NCBI GenBank assembly: GCA_900542905.1
Contig: UQPF01000002.1
Coordinates: 62,001-126,000 of the forward strand
DNA: 64,000 nt
Source: an uncultured Collinsella sp.
GTDB taxonomy: Bacteria > Actinomycetota > Coriobacteriia > Coriobacteriales > Coriobacteriaceae
Direction of reading: 5' to 3'
Part shown: piece by piece, positions 8,334 to 16,399 of the stretch
How positions within the stretch are numbered: the first letter of the stretch is position 1
Layout: each line of letters opens with the position of its first letter
Position numbers and translations under genes: made by a program
The notes under the pieces: generated by a model
What the model was told of the DNA's origin: nothing
Databases searched by the model: none
What the model saw: the letters and a program-made list of their open reading frames with translations, nothing else

Positions 8334-9239
8334 ATGCGGCCCGGTGGCACTCAGACAAAGCGCGGCGCCGCGGTGCGCATGCGACGCCGACTGGGCTTGG
8401 CGCCTCGGGCGTACGTGCTGCTGTCGTGCTCGCTGGTGCTGGTCATAGCTGGCGTTTCTGCCTATGGCATGACCGTGCCGTCCATGATGCAGGCACATGC
8501 CGCACGCGAACCGCGCGTGGGGCATGAGGTCAAAAGCGATCTGGGCACCACGACTGGATATGCTTGGGCAAGTGTGGTCGCGCATATTGTGTTTGGCGCC
8601 GACGACGCGGACGGCGCCGAGGCCCCGGACAACGAAGTCACGCTTGCCAATGGCAAAACCATCGTGCTCACCAACACCAAGATCATCGATCGGTTGTCCA
8701 ACAATAGCGTGGCGGCAACGGTGAATAAGGTCGAGCGGCAGAAGGAGCAGGACGCCCAGCAGTCCGGAAAGCCCGGTAGCTCGGATACTTCTGGCTCCGG
8801 CTCGGATTCGTCGAGTTCGGGCGGCGGCTCTGGGTCGGGTTCCTCTGCCGGAGGGTCTGGAAACGGCGGCTCGACGGGCGGCAACGCTGACAACGATGCA
8901 AACTCCGGTGGCCTTTCCGCTGCTGAGGAAGAGAGCATTCACAGTTGGCTTGTGACCAAGTACAACATGCTCGACGGCTATGTTTCTCGTGCCAATAACG
9001 TGGTCTCGACCTATAACTCTACGGGAGATCCCAGGCCGTGCGACAGCCTGGTCGGGGAGATGTTTGTCATTCGAGCCGAGTTTGGTCGTCAGACATTCTC
9101 GCCCCGGTCAAAGTGGTATCAGCAGTATGCCAATCTGTGGGGCTGCTACACCAACCTATGTCAATGGGTCGGCCATTACGGCGATGATGACGTCGCGCTC
9201 GGTAACTTCGACAATAACGTGGCGGCGCTTGCCCTATGA
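8334..9239 (+). CDS. Membrane-anchored extracellular protein of a kinase/FHA operon
   Basis: 301 aa from the ATG at 8334, preceded by GGAGGAG; the frame is open upstream but has no better start. A basic N terminus (MRRRLGLAPR) leads into one hydrophobic helix (about 28-50), so the rest is probably outside the cell. Residues about 150-205 form a Ser/Gly-rich flexible linker, followed by a 95-residue C-terminal domain with conserved-looking Trp/Tyr and Cys residues (WYQQYANLWGCYTNLCQWVGHY). I do not recognise the family. Its stop overlaps the start of the kinase gene by 4 nt (ATGA), so the two are translationally coupled, and it may be the external sensor for that kinase. Confidence 0.65.
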   Translation: MRPGGTQTKRGAAVRMRRRLGLAPRAYVLLSCSLVLVIAGVSAYGMTVPSMMQAHAAREPRVGHEVKSDLGTTTGYAWASVVAHIVFGADDADGAEAPDNEVTLANGKTIVLTNTKIIDRLSNNSVAATVNKVERQKEQDAQQSGKPGSSDTSGSGSDSSSSGGGSGSGSSAGGSGNGGSTGGNADNDANSGGLSAAEEESIHSWLVTKYNMLDGYVSRANNVVSTYNSTGDPRPCDSLVGEMFVIRAEFGRQTFSPRSKWYQQYANLWGCYTNLCQWVGHYGDDDVALGNFDNNVAALAL

Positions 9240-11071
9240 TGACCGATCTTGCATCCACCACACCGCAATCGCTCGGTCGCGATCCCATGGTCGGCCTGCG
9301 CCTGGCGCGTGTCGACGGGTTTGAGCCGGCCATTGCGCTCGGTCAGGACGAACTGCCTGCCTATCTGCGTCGTTTTACGATGCTGTTTGCCGACGATGCC
9401 ACCATGCGCCGTGGCGGTATCGGCCGCGTGACGCGTGCCGTCAACGCCCAAGGCGAGGCCGTAGCACTCAAACAGCTCATCTTGCCGACGCGCGATGAGT
9501 TTGACGACGATGCCGCCCATGAGGCGCTGGTCGCCAAGTTCAAAGCGGCGTTTCGCGAGGAATATGAATGCCATCGCGCCCTTTCGGGCCTTAAGGGCTT
9601 TCCCCGCCTCTATGGCTGGGGCGAGGTTGACGGTGTGCCTGCAATTGTCATGGAATGGGTCGAGGGCGAGACGCTCGCCCGCTTGCGCTCGCGCTTTGCC
9701 GTGGACGATGCCGGCCGCCTGTCGCCGCTTGTGGCGGCGCGTCTGGGTCGCGACCTGTTCGATCTGCTCTGCCGTATGAGCCTGGTGGGGGAGGGCTTTG
9801 TCCATCGCGATATCTCGCCCGCTAATATTATGGTGCGTACGGCGCGTCTACCGCTTGACCGGCAGCTTGCCGAGGGCACCTTTGACCTGTGCCTGATCGA
9901 CTTTGGCTCGTCGCTGGCGCTCGAGCCTGCATCGGCCGTGGCCGGTACCGGCGGCAAGGCGTCGTTTACGGAGCGCTATGCCACGCTGCGTCGCGCGACG
10001 GTGGCCTACGCTCCGCCCGAGATGCTCACCGACGATATTCCCGACCTGCGCGCTTTGCGTATGTCGCCGGCGATCGACGTCTATGCCGCAGCAAGCACGG
10101 TTTACGAGCTCATTGCCGGCGCCGCGCCATACGAAGCCGCGCCGAGCACTTCGGGTTCGCGCAAAAAGACGCGCGACATCGCCAGCCCCTACCGTCTCAA
10201 GATGGACACGCTGCCCGACTATCCCATTGGTGCCCATGCGCCCGGTTGCGATTTGACTCAGCTGCTTCGTCGTGAGCCCGATGTGGCGCTCGCTGCGGCC
10301 GAGCAGGCCCAGCAGCTGGGGCTTGAGCCGGATTCCGAGGAGCTACGCGATGCGCTGGCGTTTGTCGATGCCCAGCTGTTCAACGTGGTGATGGCCTGTC
10401 TGTCCAGCCATCAAAAAGATCGTCTTGAGCCGGCGGCGGTCGAGGCGGCGCTCTCGGCGTTTTGTGAACACTATGCGCAAAATGTCGGTCGTTCGCTCCG
10501 CGGCGAGCCGCTCACGCCGTGCCCCATGGATGCGTCTGGCCGCGCGGTTCGTCGCGCGCTGATGGTCGGCGCGACGGTCGTCTGTGGCGTGGTTTGGGCT
10601 GTGGTCGTGGTTTCGGCCGCGCTGCTGGCGTCGGGCGCTCGCGTAACGGCGACTTTGGGATCGCTCATGTGGTCTGGGTCGCTACCGGGTATTATTGCCG
10701 CACTGGCGTTGGCGCTGCCGGGCATAGCCGGCGTTGCCGCGGGGGCACTTGCGCGTGATCGGCGCTCGGGGTTCCTGCAGGGTGTGCTTGCGCTTTCTGC
10801 CTGCGAGGTTCCGGTGCTGGTTGTGGCTGCATGCAGCGTATTTTCCCAACGCGCCGTGATGGGCGGCCTTGTTGCCGCTCTGGTTGCAACCTATACGCTT
10901 ACGTGGTTTTTGCTTGCGATGGGCTTTGCCTTTGAACTTCCCGTTTCGGCACCGCGACGCACAAAAGCCCAGATGGCGACTCCGCTTGCCGGTGGAGCCG
11001 CAGCTGCCCGTACTTTTGGCGGACCTGTCGAAGTATCGTCCGATTCTATTTCTACGACCAAGGAGGCCTAG
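9236..11071 (+). CDS. Serine/threonine protein kinase with C-terminal membrane domain
   Basis: 611 aa. Kinase core: GGIGRV loop (about 60-65), Lys79 in VALKQ, HRDISPANIM with HRD at 190-192, and DFG at 222-224, so all catalytic residues are present. A long insert (about 265-400) lies within or after the C-lobe. Four hydrophobic segments fall between about 435 and 575, followed by a short basic cytoplasmic tail. The gene is coupled to the preceding anchored protein and is followed after 3 bp by an FHA gene, giving a compact sensor-kinase-reader operon parallel to the one at 39-2902. Confidence 0.88.
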   Translation: MMTDLASTTPQSLGRDPMVGLRLARVDGFEPAIALGQDELPAYLRRFTMLFADDATMRRGGIGRVTRAVNAQGEAVALKQLILPTRDEFDDDAAHEALVAKFKAAFREEYECHRALSGLKGFPRLYGWGEVDGVPAIVMEWVEGETLARLRSRFAVDDAGRLSPLVAARLGRDLFDLLCRMSLVGEGFVHRDISPANIMVRTARLPLDRQLAEGTFDLCLIDFGSSLALEPASAVAGTGGKASFTERYATLRRATVAYAPPEMLTDDIPDLRALRMSPAIDVYAAASTVYELIAGAAPYEAAPSTSGSRKKTRDIASPYRLKMDTLPDYPIGAHAPGCDLTQLLRREPDVALAAAEQAQQLGLEPDSEELRDALAFVDAQLFNVVMACLSSHQKDRLEPAAVEAALSAFCEHYAQNVGRSLRGEPLTPCPMDASGRAVRRALMVGATVVCGVVWAVVVVSAALLASGARVTATLGSLMWSGSLPGIIAALALALPGIAGVAAGALARDRRSGFLQGVLALSACEVPVLVVAACSVFSQRAVMGGLVAALVATYTLTWFLLAMGFAFELPVSAPRRTKAQMATPLAGGAAAARTFGGPVEVSSDSISTTKEA

Positions 11072-11074
11072 GTC

Positions 11075-12013
11075 ATGGCATCTCAAGTTGAGCTCACCCC
11101 ATGCGGGGCCATGTTTGACATCTTTAAGCGCGCGGCGCATCTGAGCCATATCGAGCTGTGCGGCTTGGTGCTTTCGTCCCGTCCGCTCGCCGACGGCCGC
11201 AGCCCGCAGAGCCGAGCCGCCGATCGCTCTTGGGTTTCCCGCTTTATCGTTCGCGCGCCGGTCGGCACGCTTCAGCAGCGCTACTTTGCCGAATACGGTA
11301 CCTCGGCTGCGCGTATTATGTCGCAACTGGCCCTGCGCCAGCGCAATCCCATGGACTCCACGGCTGTGATCAATATGGTGTGCGGTCCTGCAGGTGAACC
11401 GATGGTACGCGCGCTCGAAGAGTGCCACCAGGACACGAATCTCTATCGCAACGCGCTCGATCGCCTGTCCCAGGCGGCGGAACTCATGCCCGCCGAGCGC
11501 GCCGAGGCCGTGCTGGTGCTGTTTGTCGCCGTCGGTTGTTCGGCGGATGTGCGGTCCTCGGTGAACTATGCCATCGACTACGCACACGCGACCTGTGGCG
11601 GAGGCACATCCACGCCGCGTTCGCTTGGCATGTCGCTGACTGCGGGCGAACGCGAACCCGCCCCGGCGCACCCCTTGGGCTTGCTGCGCGTGCAAAACAG
11701 TTTTGTCGTGAGCGCCCCGCGCTGGATTCAGCCGAGTGAGCAGGGTGTTGAGATTGGCGCGCTGGCCACTGGTGAGGGCGATATTACCGACGTCGGCGAC
11801 GATGTCTCGGCCCGCCATGCCCATATCTGGTGCGATGCTCAAAATATCTTGCACGTCGAGGACTTGTCGTCCACCAACGGAACCGTGGTGGTAAACGGGG
11901 CCACGCGCGTCTGCATTCAGGTCGAGCCCGGCCGTTCCGCCCAACTCAATCCCGGCGACGAGCTCAAGCTCGGCGAATCCACTACCTACGCCATCCTCTT
12001 CGGTGCCCTCTAG
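11075..12013 (+). CDS. FHA-domain protein, reader partner of the adjacent kinase
   Basis: 312 aa, with the ribosome-binding site AAGGAGG inside the end of the kinase gene. The N-terminal 180 residues are helical, of unknown family, with HATCGGGTSTPRSL just before an FHA domain at about 205-312. The FHA motifs are intact: VEIGALATGEGDIT, SARHAHIWC and LSSTNGTVVVNG. It presumably binds phosphothreonine on the kinase or its targets. The last third of the gene and about 120 bp beyond the stop are repeated at 18322-18867, where only the FHA part survives. Confidence 0.85.
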   Translation: MASQVELTPCGAMFDIFKRAAHLSHIELCGLVLSSRPLADGRSPQSRAADRSWVSRFIVRAPVGTLQQRYFAEYGTSAARIMSQLALRQRNPMDSTAVINMVCGPAGEPMVRALEECHQDTNLYRNALDRLSQAAELMPAERAEAVLVLFVAVGCSADVRSSVNYAIDYAHATCGGGTSTPRSLGMSLTAGEREPAPAHPLGLLRVQNSFVVSAPRWIQPSEQGVEIGALATGEGDITDVGDDVSARHAHIWCDAQNILHVEDLSSTNGTVVVNGATRVCIQVEPGRSAQLNPGDELKLGESTTYAILFGAL

Positions 12014-12133
12014 CCGGCAGTTAGGGGCGTTCCTTTTCTGCCGGCACTTGGGGGCACTTCTCTGCGCGCCAGAGCCGGTCGCCTGGGGATGGAGAGGCCA
12101 TTTTGGCCCTTGGCGGTCAGTCGGGGCGAAACT
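11580..12133 (+). repeat. Left copy of the FHA-gene duplication flanking the RiPP island
   Basis: From about residue 169 of the intact FHA gene to about 120 bp past its stop, this stretch matches 18322-18867 in the same orientation. By eye the copies differ at many positions in the first half but are identical over the last 60 bp of coding sequence. Both are followed by the same hairpin (GCCGGCAG paired with CTGCCGGC; here 12013-12045) and by a GGCCCTTGGCGGTCAGTCG block. The divergence points to old tandem paralogues with partial conversion and not to a fresh target-site duplication. Confidence 0.75.
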
Positions 12134-12339
12134 AGAAGATCTTTCCGATTCGCGGCTGTTCATGCTTGTAGAGCATCTAAAACAATAGGATGTTATTCTG
12201 GAATATGCCGGGTGCGTGAACTTGCCTGTCTTAGCCTTAAAAAGGTATAGGGGAGTTTGGCTCAGGGGTTCCGTCTTGTTCTTCAGCGCAGTATTGTGGG
12301 ACAGATTTGCTGAGATTGGCGCCTTACACCGCAGAGCGC
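12014..12339. other. Intergenic stretch after the FHA gene, mostly without features
   Basis: It begins with the hairpin at 12013-12045 and the tail of the duplicated segment (to about 12133). From about 12134 base composition drops in GC. I see no supported open frame. The first recognisable methyltransferase remnants appear near 12340. Confidence 0.5.
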
Positions 12340-12999
12340 ACGGAAGGCTCTCGATTTGTGTTCTGGCCCCAGAATACAGGGCCTGATACTTACCAACTGT
12401 GGCATGGATGTAACATCTGTGGAAATCAACCCTTTTGTTGTCGACCTTTGTAAGAAGAACACTGCCATCAACTCTTTGGATGACGAAACTAGGGTGCTTG
12501 AGGGGAGCCTTTACTCCCCTCTGTGAGATGACTCATGTTTTTCGCTTGTCGTTGTGAATCCTCCGTTACTGCCGATTCCGGATGAGATTCCTTATCCCTT
12601 CGTTGGGGATGGGGGACAATCGGGTCTGGATATAACACTTCATATTCTTAAGGGTGGCGATACGCATTTAGAGGAAAACACTAAATACTGCTAATAGGGG
12701 TGACGACGATGGCGTAGGGGCGACCCACGATGCTCGCATCAATACGTCGGCTACTTGGGGAATCAGGTCTAGATGCATGTATGATGATACTGTGCAGCTA
12801 TTCAATTAGTCCGCGTTCCGAATGGGTGCGGGGTATGGCGGCGACGTCGTATGCTTTTGCCCTGGCGCGATACTCAGGTATTTCTGAGGCGGTTGACGAA
12901 GTTTATACGCGCTATGCCGCGCAAGGCGTCCGGAAGTTTGCACATCTACATTACGGGCTTAGGTTTCTTCAAGCGAGCAGGCTGGTTGCGTTATTATGA
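12340..12999 (+). pseudogene. Decayed class I SAM-dependent methyltransferase
   Basis: Three reading-frame pieces together recover a methyltransferase. One frame gives GMDVTSVEINPFVVDLCKKN (an acidic post-I loop region), then an in-frame TGA after EGSLYSPL, and in the same frame SLVVVNPPLLPIPDEIPYPF with the NPP(Y/F/L) motif IV of N5-glutamine or small-molecule methyltransferases. A frameshift near 12690 then leads to LIGVTTMA, a TAG, and GRPTMLASIRRLL running to the stop at 12997-12999. The part before the first piece (FVFWPQNTGPDTYQL) is in yet another frame. There is at least one stop in each major piece and two shifts, so it cannot be functional. It may be a relic of a tailoring enzyme of the neighbouring RiPP locus. 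Confidence 0.7.
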
Positions 13000-13087
13000 G
13001 CGATTTTTCTAGCCTAGGCGACAAAAGGCAAAGGATTTGGTGGGTGTAAAACGAGGTCGTTTGCGGGCGGACGCTCCAATCTATTGT

Positions 13088-13131
13088 GGCAATCGGGCGG
13101 TTGAAAAAGATATTTCAACCGCCCGATTGCC
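13088..13131. repeat. Perfect 19-bp inverted repeat with 6-nt loop
   Basis: Arms 13088-13106 and 13113-13131 are exact reverse complements (GGCAATCGGGCGGTTGAAA on the left), with loop AAGATA. It lies between the methyltransferase relic and the ABC exporter. There is no T-tract on either side, so a classical intrinsic terminator is doubtful. It may be a remnant mobile-element end or a strong RNA or DNA hairpin. Confidence 0.7.
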
Positions 13132-13277
13132 AGGTTCGTCGGAGGAGATGTCCGATTCCGACTCTCTTGTAGGAAGAGCTTGAGATCGTATTGGCCCAAG
13201 GCAATCTTAAAGCAGTCTCATTGGCAAATCTTCGCTCCTGTTGTGTTGAGGTGTAAGGTATCAGTGATTGATGTTTT

Positions 13278-14930
13278 GTGGCGGGTAGATTGGGGCCTTC
13301 CTTGATTCGATGCGTTCTCTCGAGGTTCATCAGAGCAAAAGGGGCTTTCGTCTTCATTGCTATCACGGTGATTGGAACCGCTCTCTCCTATGCCATGCCA
13401 TACGTGAACGGGAAATTCTTAGATTTTCTTCTCGGTAACCGCAGCGAAAGAGACGCCGTACTCTTCGCGCTCCTGGTTGCGTCAATAGGAGTTTTCTCCA
13501 CCCTCTTTACTTATTTTGCAGGAACACTTTCCATTCGCATAACCACGAGACTTTCCTTTGATCTTCTCAGGGAGGCCGTCTTGCGTTTTGAAAGAGACGA
13601 TTACTTGGTGAGTCGGACCATCGATCCAGCCTATACAACGCAACGGATTATTTCCGACTCCAGCGTGGTCTCATCCTTCGTTTTGGCGAATTTTATCAGT
13701 GCGCCGCTGTCCATTGTAGCCATTCCCATCGTATTGCTTATCATATGGTCAATTGATTCAACTCTCGCGGTGTTTTCCATCATTCTCCTCATCGTGTATT
13801 TCTGTGTAATTACTGGGTTGAGGAAACTTTTGTATAGGGTCACGTATGAGAAGAAAGAGGCGGACAGCGCCTTTTACGCCGCAATTGCATCGCAGCTTAA
13901 TCAGATTCTCAACATTCAACTGACATCTTCGTACGGCAAGAGCGAACAAGCGCTCGACGCTGGGTTTAAGAGCTATTTTCCCAAAGTTTTGCGCTCCGGA
14001 AAGCTATCATATTCTCTGACATCGCTCGATGGTCTTTTCGCAGCGTTGTTTCAAGCGGTGATACTTGTTGTTTCCGGAGTACGAATCATTAACGGAACTA
14101 TGTCAATAGGCGAGTACACTATCATCGGTACATACTTCGCGGTTCTCTTTAAGACTTTGAAAAGTATGATGTCATTGTTCAAATCCTATCAAGATGCCAA
14201 AGCATCATGGGATAGGACGGCTATCGCGACGAGAGAAAAGGAGAGATCGGGGTGGAATCGGACCGATTTAGCTAAACTCGATGAAATAAATGACATTTCG
14301 GTATCTGATTTGGAATTCTCGGTTGCCCTTCCAGACGGATCTGTCCGAGAGGTCCTCGGCGGGTTTTCTTTCAAGTTTTCCGGTCCTGGTACATATTGCA
14401 TAGTTGGGGAAAACGGAAGAGGCAAGACGTCACTTCTTTACTTGATGCTCGGGCTATACTCATCGAAAGGCAAAGTAAAATACAACGGCGTGCCAATCGA
14501 AGAATGCGACTTGGATTACATACGTGCGAGAGAGATATCGTGCTGCCCACAGTCGTGCTTCGCGCCGGACGAAACGGTGAAAGAGCTGTTAGAGTATTTC
14601 GACACGCCCTTTTCTTCCTATCACCGGGGTGTAGATGGCCTACTTTCGCTGGAAAACAGCGTGAAGGAGTTGCTCGGGAAACGTTGCTCCGCGCTTTCGG
14701 GCGGTGAGCTGCGCCGAGTGTACTTATGGTCGGCGATTTCACGCAAGTCGTCAGTTTTGGTACTCGACGAGCCCACGACTGGGTTAGACGCTGTAAGCCG
14801 CGCCGAGCTTGCGGCCTATGTTAAGCGCAACAAGCAAAGCCAGCTGATCATCGTTGTCTCTCACGATGACGAGATGGTCGGCGCGGTAGAAGGGGTAGTG
14901 GATTTAGGCAGCATGTACCAGGGTAAATGA
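13278..14930 (+). CDS. ABC exporter, fused membrane and ATPase domains, probable RiPP export
   Basis: 550 aa from GTG at 13278; no convincing Shine-Dalgarno is visible, so the start is uncertain. Six hydrophobic segments in the first 300 residues form a type-I exporter membrane domain. The nucleotide-binding domain follows with Walker A GENGRGKTS, signature LSGGE, Walker B VLVLDEPT and the switch His in VVSHDD. There is no N-terminal C39 peptidase, so leader removal would need another protease. Codon use and GC are visibly lower than the flanking core genes. It runs towards, and ends about 700 bp before, the convergent ranthipeptide operon. Export of the modified peptides is inferred from context; the substrate is unproven. 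Confidence 0.85.
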   Translation: MAGRLGPSLIRCVLSRFIRAKGAFVFIAITVIGTALSYAMPYVNGKFLDFLLGNRSERDAVLFALLVASIGVFSTLFTYFAGTLSIRITTRLSFDLLREAVLRFERDDYLVSRTIDPAYTTQRIISDSSVVSSFVLANFISAPLSIVAIPIVLLIIWSIDSTLAVFSIILLIVYFCVITGLRKLLYRVTYEKKEADSAFYAAIASQLNQILNIQLTSSYGKSEQALDAGFKSYFPKVLRSGKLSYSLTSLDGLFAALFQAVILVVSGVRIINGTMSIGEYTIIGTYFAVLFKTLKSMMSLFKSYQDAKASWDRTAIATREKERSGWNRTDLAKLDEINDISVSDLEFSVALPDGSVREVLGGFSFKFSGPGTYCIVGENGRGKTSLLYLMLGLYSSKGKVKYNGVPIEECDLDYIRAREISCCPQSCFAPDETVKELLEYFDTPFSSYHRGVDGLLSLENSVKELLGKRCSALSGGELRRVYLWSAISRKSSVLVLDEPTTGLDAVSRAELAAYVKRNKQSQLIIVVSHDDEMVGAVEGVVDLGSMYQGK

Positions 14931-15301
14931 TGACAAGTGTAGTGCTACCCAACTGGCAGAGATAACAAAAAGGCGATGCAGATGCACGTAGCATTCAGGC
15001 GGTTCGGACTCGGTGCCTTCACGCCATCGCAACGCTTTCAGATATAGTTCTCGTTCTCTTACTAAAGGAAACTTTAGTCTACGTCATCTTGTCGAGACAG
15101 AGGTGAAGCGAAGTGTTGTCGCGACGTATCTTATTCCAGGTGGCTCAGTATCAGCGTGAGAATCGCACCAAAGTGTACTTACGATTCTCGTGTCCCACGG
15201 ACAACATGAGCTGAGCATTGAGGTTCCACCCTTTGCTGCAACTATACGGGGTTGGACGGCAATGAATATGCCGGGCCGCATACCACGCGCAGCGGGGGTC
15301 C
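14931..15301. other. Gap after the exporter, no supported gene
   Basis: I find no gene with a ribosome-binding site and coherent coding pattern. The open frames here lack family resemblance. The segment leads into IS110-like debris at 15302 and is probably decayed mobile DNA. Confidence 0.45.
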
Positions 15302-15427
15302 ATGTCCCAGTATGTTGCCTACAGCAGCCTCGATGTCCACGCACACATCATCTCTGCCTTCGCGTTCAATCCATTTGCCGGAGAGTGCGAGGGTTGCCAG
15401 GCCGTAGAATTCGAGCCGAACAAATGA
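15302..15427 (+). pseudogene. N-terminal fragment of an IS110-like transposase
   Basis: An ATG frame of 41 codons reads MSQYVAYSSLDVHAHIISAF and continues with NPFAGECE before TGA. The GLDVH...I pattern at the N terminus (here SLDVHAHII) is typical of IS110/IS1111-family DEDD transposases, where the Asp is catalytic. Only the first tenth of such a protein remains. It supports the idea that mobile elements built or eroded this island. The match is by motif memory only. Confidence 0.45.
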
Positions 15428-15521
15428 AATGCGGTATCAGCGCATAGGATTAAACTGACGATTGCTTTGCACTGAGAATACGCTTGGAAAGCCGCTATGG
15501 GTGGCGGCCCGGGTTAAATAG

Positions 15522-15572
15522 AGAAGCCCGTCCGATCACTTTCATGTGGCGAACGGTCGGGCTTCTTATTCC
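15522..15572 (-). terminator. Probable terminator of the ranthipeptide operon
   Basis: Imperfect stem with outer arms AGAAGCCCG and CGGGCTTCT and a second paired block around a loop near 15540. It lies just past the last small gene of the minus-strand operon and is followed on that strand by a short T-rich run. It may also stop transcripts arriving from the exporter side. Confidence 0.5.
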
Positions 15573-15630
15573 ACTTGCCAATGCTCGGCTCATATTGGAA
15601 GAAAGCTACGCTAATGTTTGCGTGACACTC

Positions 15631-15738
15631 CTATTTTCTCCGAAGAAAGAGTCGGATAATGAAGAATAGAATTAAAAAAGGTGCCAGATATAACGCAAGT
15701 ATAAAGGCTAATCCAACGAGACCTTGCAATAATGGCAT
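15631..15738 (-). CDS. 35-aa single-helix membrane peptide, last gene of the RiPP operon
   Basis: The ATG at 15738 is preceded by a strong GGGAGGAG. The product is almost entirely one hydrophobic helix (LVGLAFILALYLAPFLILFF) ending in basic residues (RLFLRRK), which places the C terminus in the cytoplasm. It starts 79 bp after the second precursor stop on the same strand. Small membrane peptides next to RiPP or bacteriocin genes can act in immunity or help the exporter; either role here is a guess. No family recognised. Confidence 0.6.
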   Translation of the reverse strand: MPLLQGLVGLAFILALYLAPFLILFFIIRLFLRRK

Positions 15739-15816
15739 AACTCCTCCCAGACACGAGATTTTGGTATTTGTTCCCATCTTATTCTGAATTGGACCAAATA
15801 GTTCCTAGCCACAAAA

Positions 15817-15996
15817 CTACTCGTCAACTGGATCGCACCAATCTGCTGGCAAAACACAGCTTGATTCTTTATCGACATAGCACCAATCCGCAACAGGGCA
15901 CTCGGCGATGTCGTAAAAATTGCATATATCAACTCCAAGACAACAAGGCTCAACGGGAGGATGTTCATTTGAACCAACAGGATGGATATGCTTCAT
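15817..15996 (-). CDS. Ranthipeptide-like RiPP precursor B (59 aa, 7 Cys)
   Basis: The ATG at 15996 has GTGAGGAG about 5 nt upstream. The leader starts MKHIHPVGSNEHPPVEP, close to the MKHI start of SCIFF precursors. The core holds Cys at 18, 19, 25, 33, 39, 47 and 54. Asp follows most of them: C19-x3-D23, C25-x3-D29 (CNFYD), C33-x3-D37, C39-x2-D42, C47-x4-D52 and C54-x3-D58. CX3D spacing is the one used for Cys-to-Asp thioethers in freyrasin-type ranthipeptides. It shares the KHIHP start and the CLG..DIC..YD.A..C...D.C frame with precursor A, 31 bp upstream in the transcript. I call it a radical-SAM substrate by inference; no chemistry is shown by sequence alone. Confidence 0.8.
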   Translation of the reverse strand: MKHIHPVGSNEHPPVEPCCLGVDICNFYDIAECPVADWCYVDKESSCVLPADWCDPVDE

Positions 15997-16026
15997 AACA
16001 GCTCCTCACCTTAATCCAATTAGAGA

Positions 16027-16230
16027 CTACGTTTGATCAATGCCACAGTGATCTACAACGCAGATGCTGCCGCCATCCATGTCATAGTCGCAGTAATCGT
16101 ATGCACCACAGCCATCTGCTTTATCATAAACAGTACAGATGTCAGTAATGCCCAAGAGGCAGTCAAAAGACATCGGCTTCACGCCTGCCTCGTCGCCACT
16201 TCCTGGATTAATCGGATGAATATGCTTCAC
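16027..16230 (-). CDS. Ranthipeptide-like RiPP precursor A (67 aa, 6 Cys)
   Basis: The start is GTG at 16230, chosen because GGGAGG lies 5 nt upstream and because the resulting VKHIHPINPG aligns with MKHIHP of precursor B; the longer open frame to 16278 has neither. Six Cys occur in the last 44 residues (24, 32, 41, 47, 57, 62), each with Asp 2-5 residues on: C32-x3-D36 (CTVYD), C41-x3-D45 (CGAYD), C47-x2-D50, C57-x2-D60, C62-x2-D65. Six Cys in about 45 residues is the defining feature of SCIFF peptides, but this core is Asp-rich where SCIFF cores are Ser/Thr-rich. It is the first precursor after the maturase gene in the operon. Confidence 0.82.
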   Translation of the reverse strand: MKHIHPINPGSGDEAGVKPMSFDCLLGITDICTVYDKADGCGAYDYCDYDMDGGSICVVDHCGIDQT

Positions 16231-16288
16231 GACTACCTCCCTTTGAGTGCAGAAAAACCTCAATATTGTGTATAACAAACCAAGATGT

Positions 16289-16372
16289 CTAGTTCACCAT
16301 ATTTCTAGAATGGTTTCGGCGAACGTAGCAATAAGCTTCGCAGACGGTAATCAGAAGAACGAACACCTCCAC
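16289..16372 (-). CDS. Possible 27-aa membrane peptide between maturase and precursor A
   Basis: A GTG-started frame gives VEVFVLLITVCEAYCYVRRN and a short polar tail, that is, a hydrophobic helix followed by RR. It is in the same frame as the maturase and begins 27 nt past its TAA, so it could also be a relic of a longer maturase C terminus. There is no clear ribosome-binding site. It resembles in layout the better-supported 35-aa membrane peptide at 15631-15738. Confidence 0.25.
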   Translation of the reverse strand: MEVFVLLITVCEAYCYVRRNHSRNMVN

Positions 16373-16399
16373 AATGGTGACAGCAATGCGCTGAACCGC

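Noticed and set aside
12730..12999. 89-aa frame as an independent small protein
   Set aside because: It continues the methyltransferase pattern from upstream pieces in other frames and has no ribosome-binding site, so it is part of a pseudogene.
15708..15977. 89-aa minus-strand frame near the precursors
   Set aside because: It overlaps precursor B in another frame, lacks a ribosome-binding site and has no coherent composition. The 59-aa and 35-aa frames each have strong start signals.
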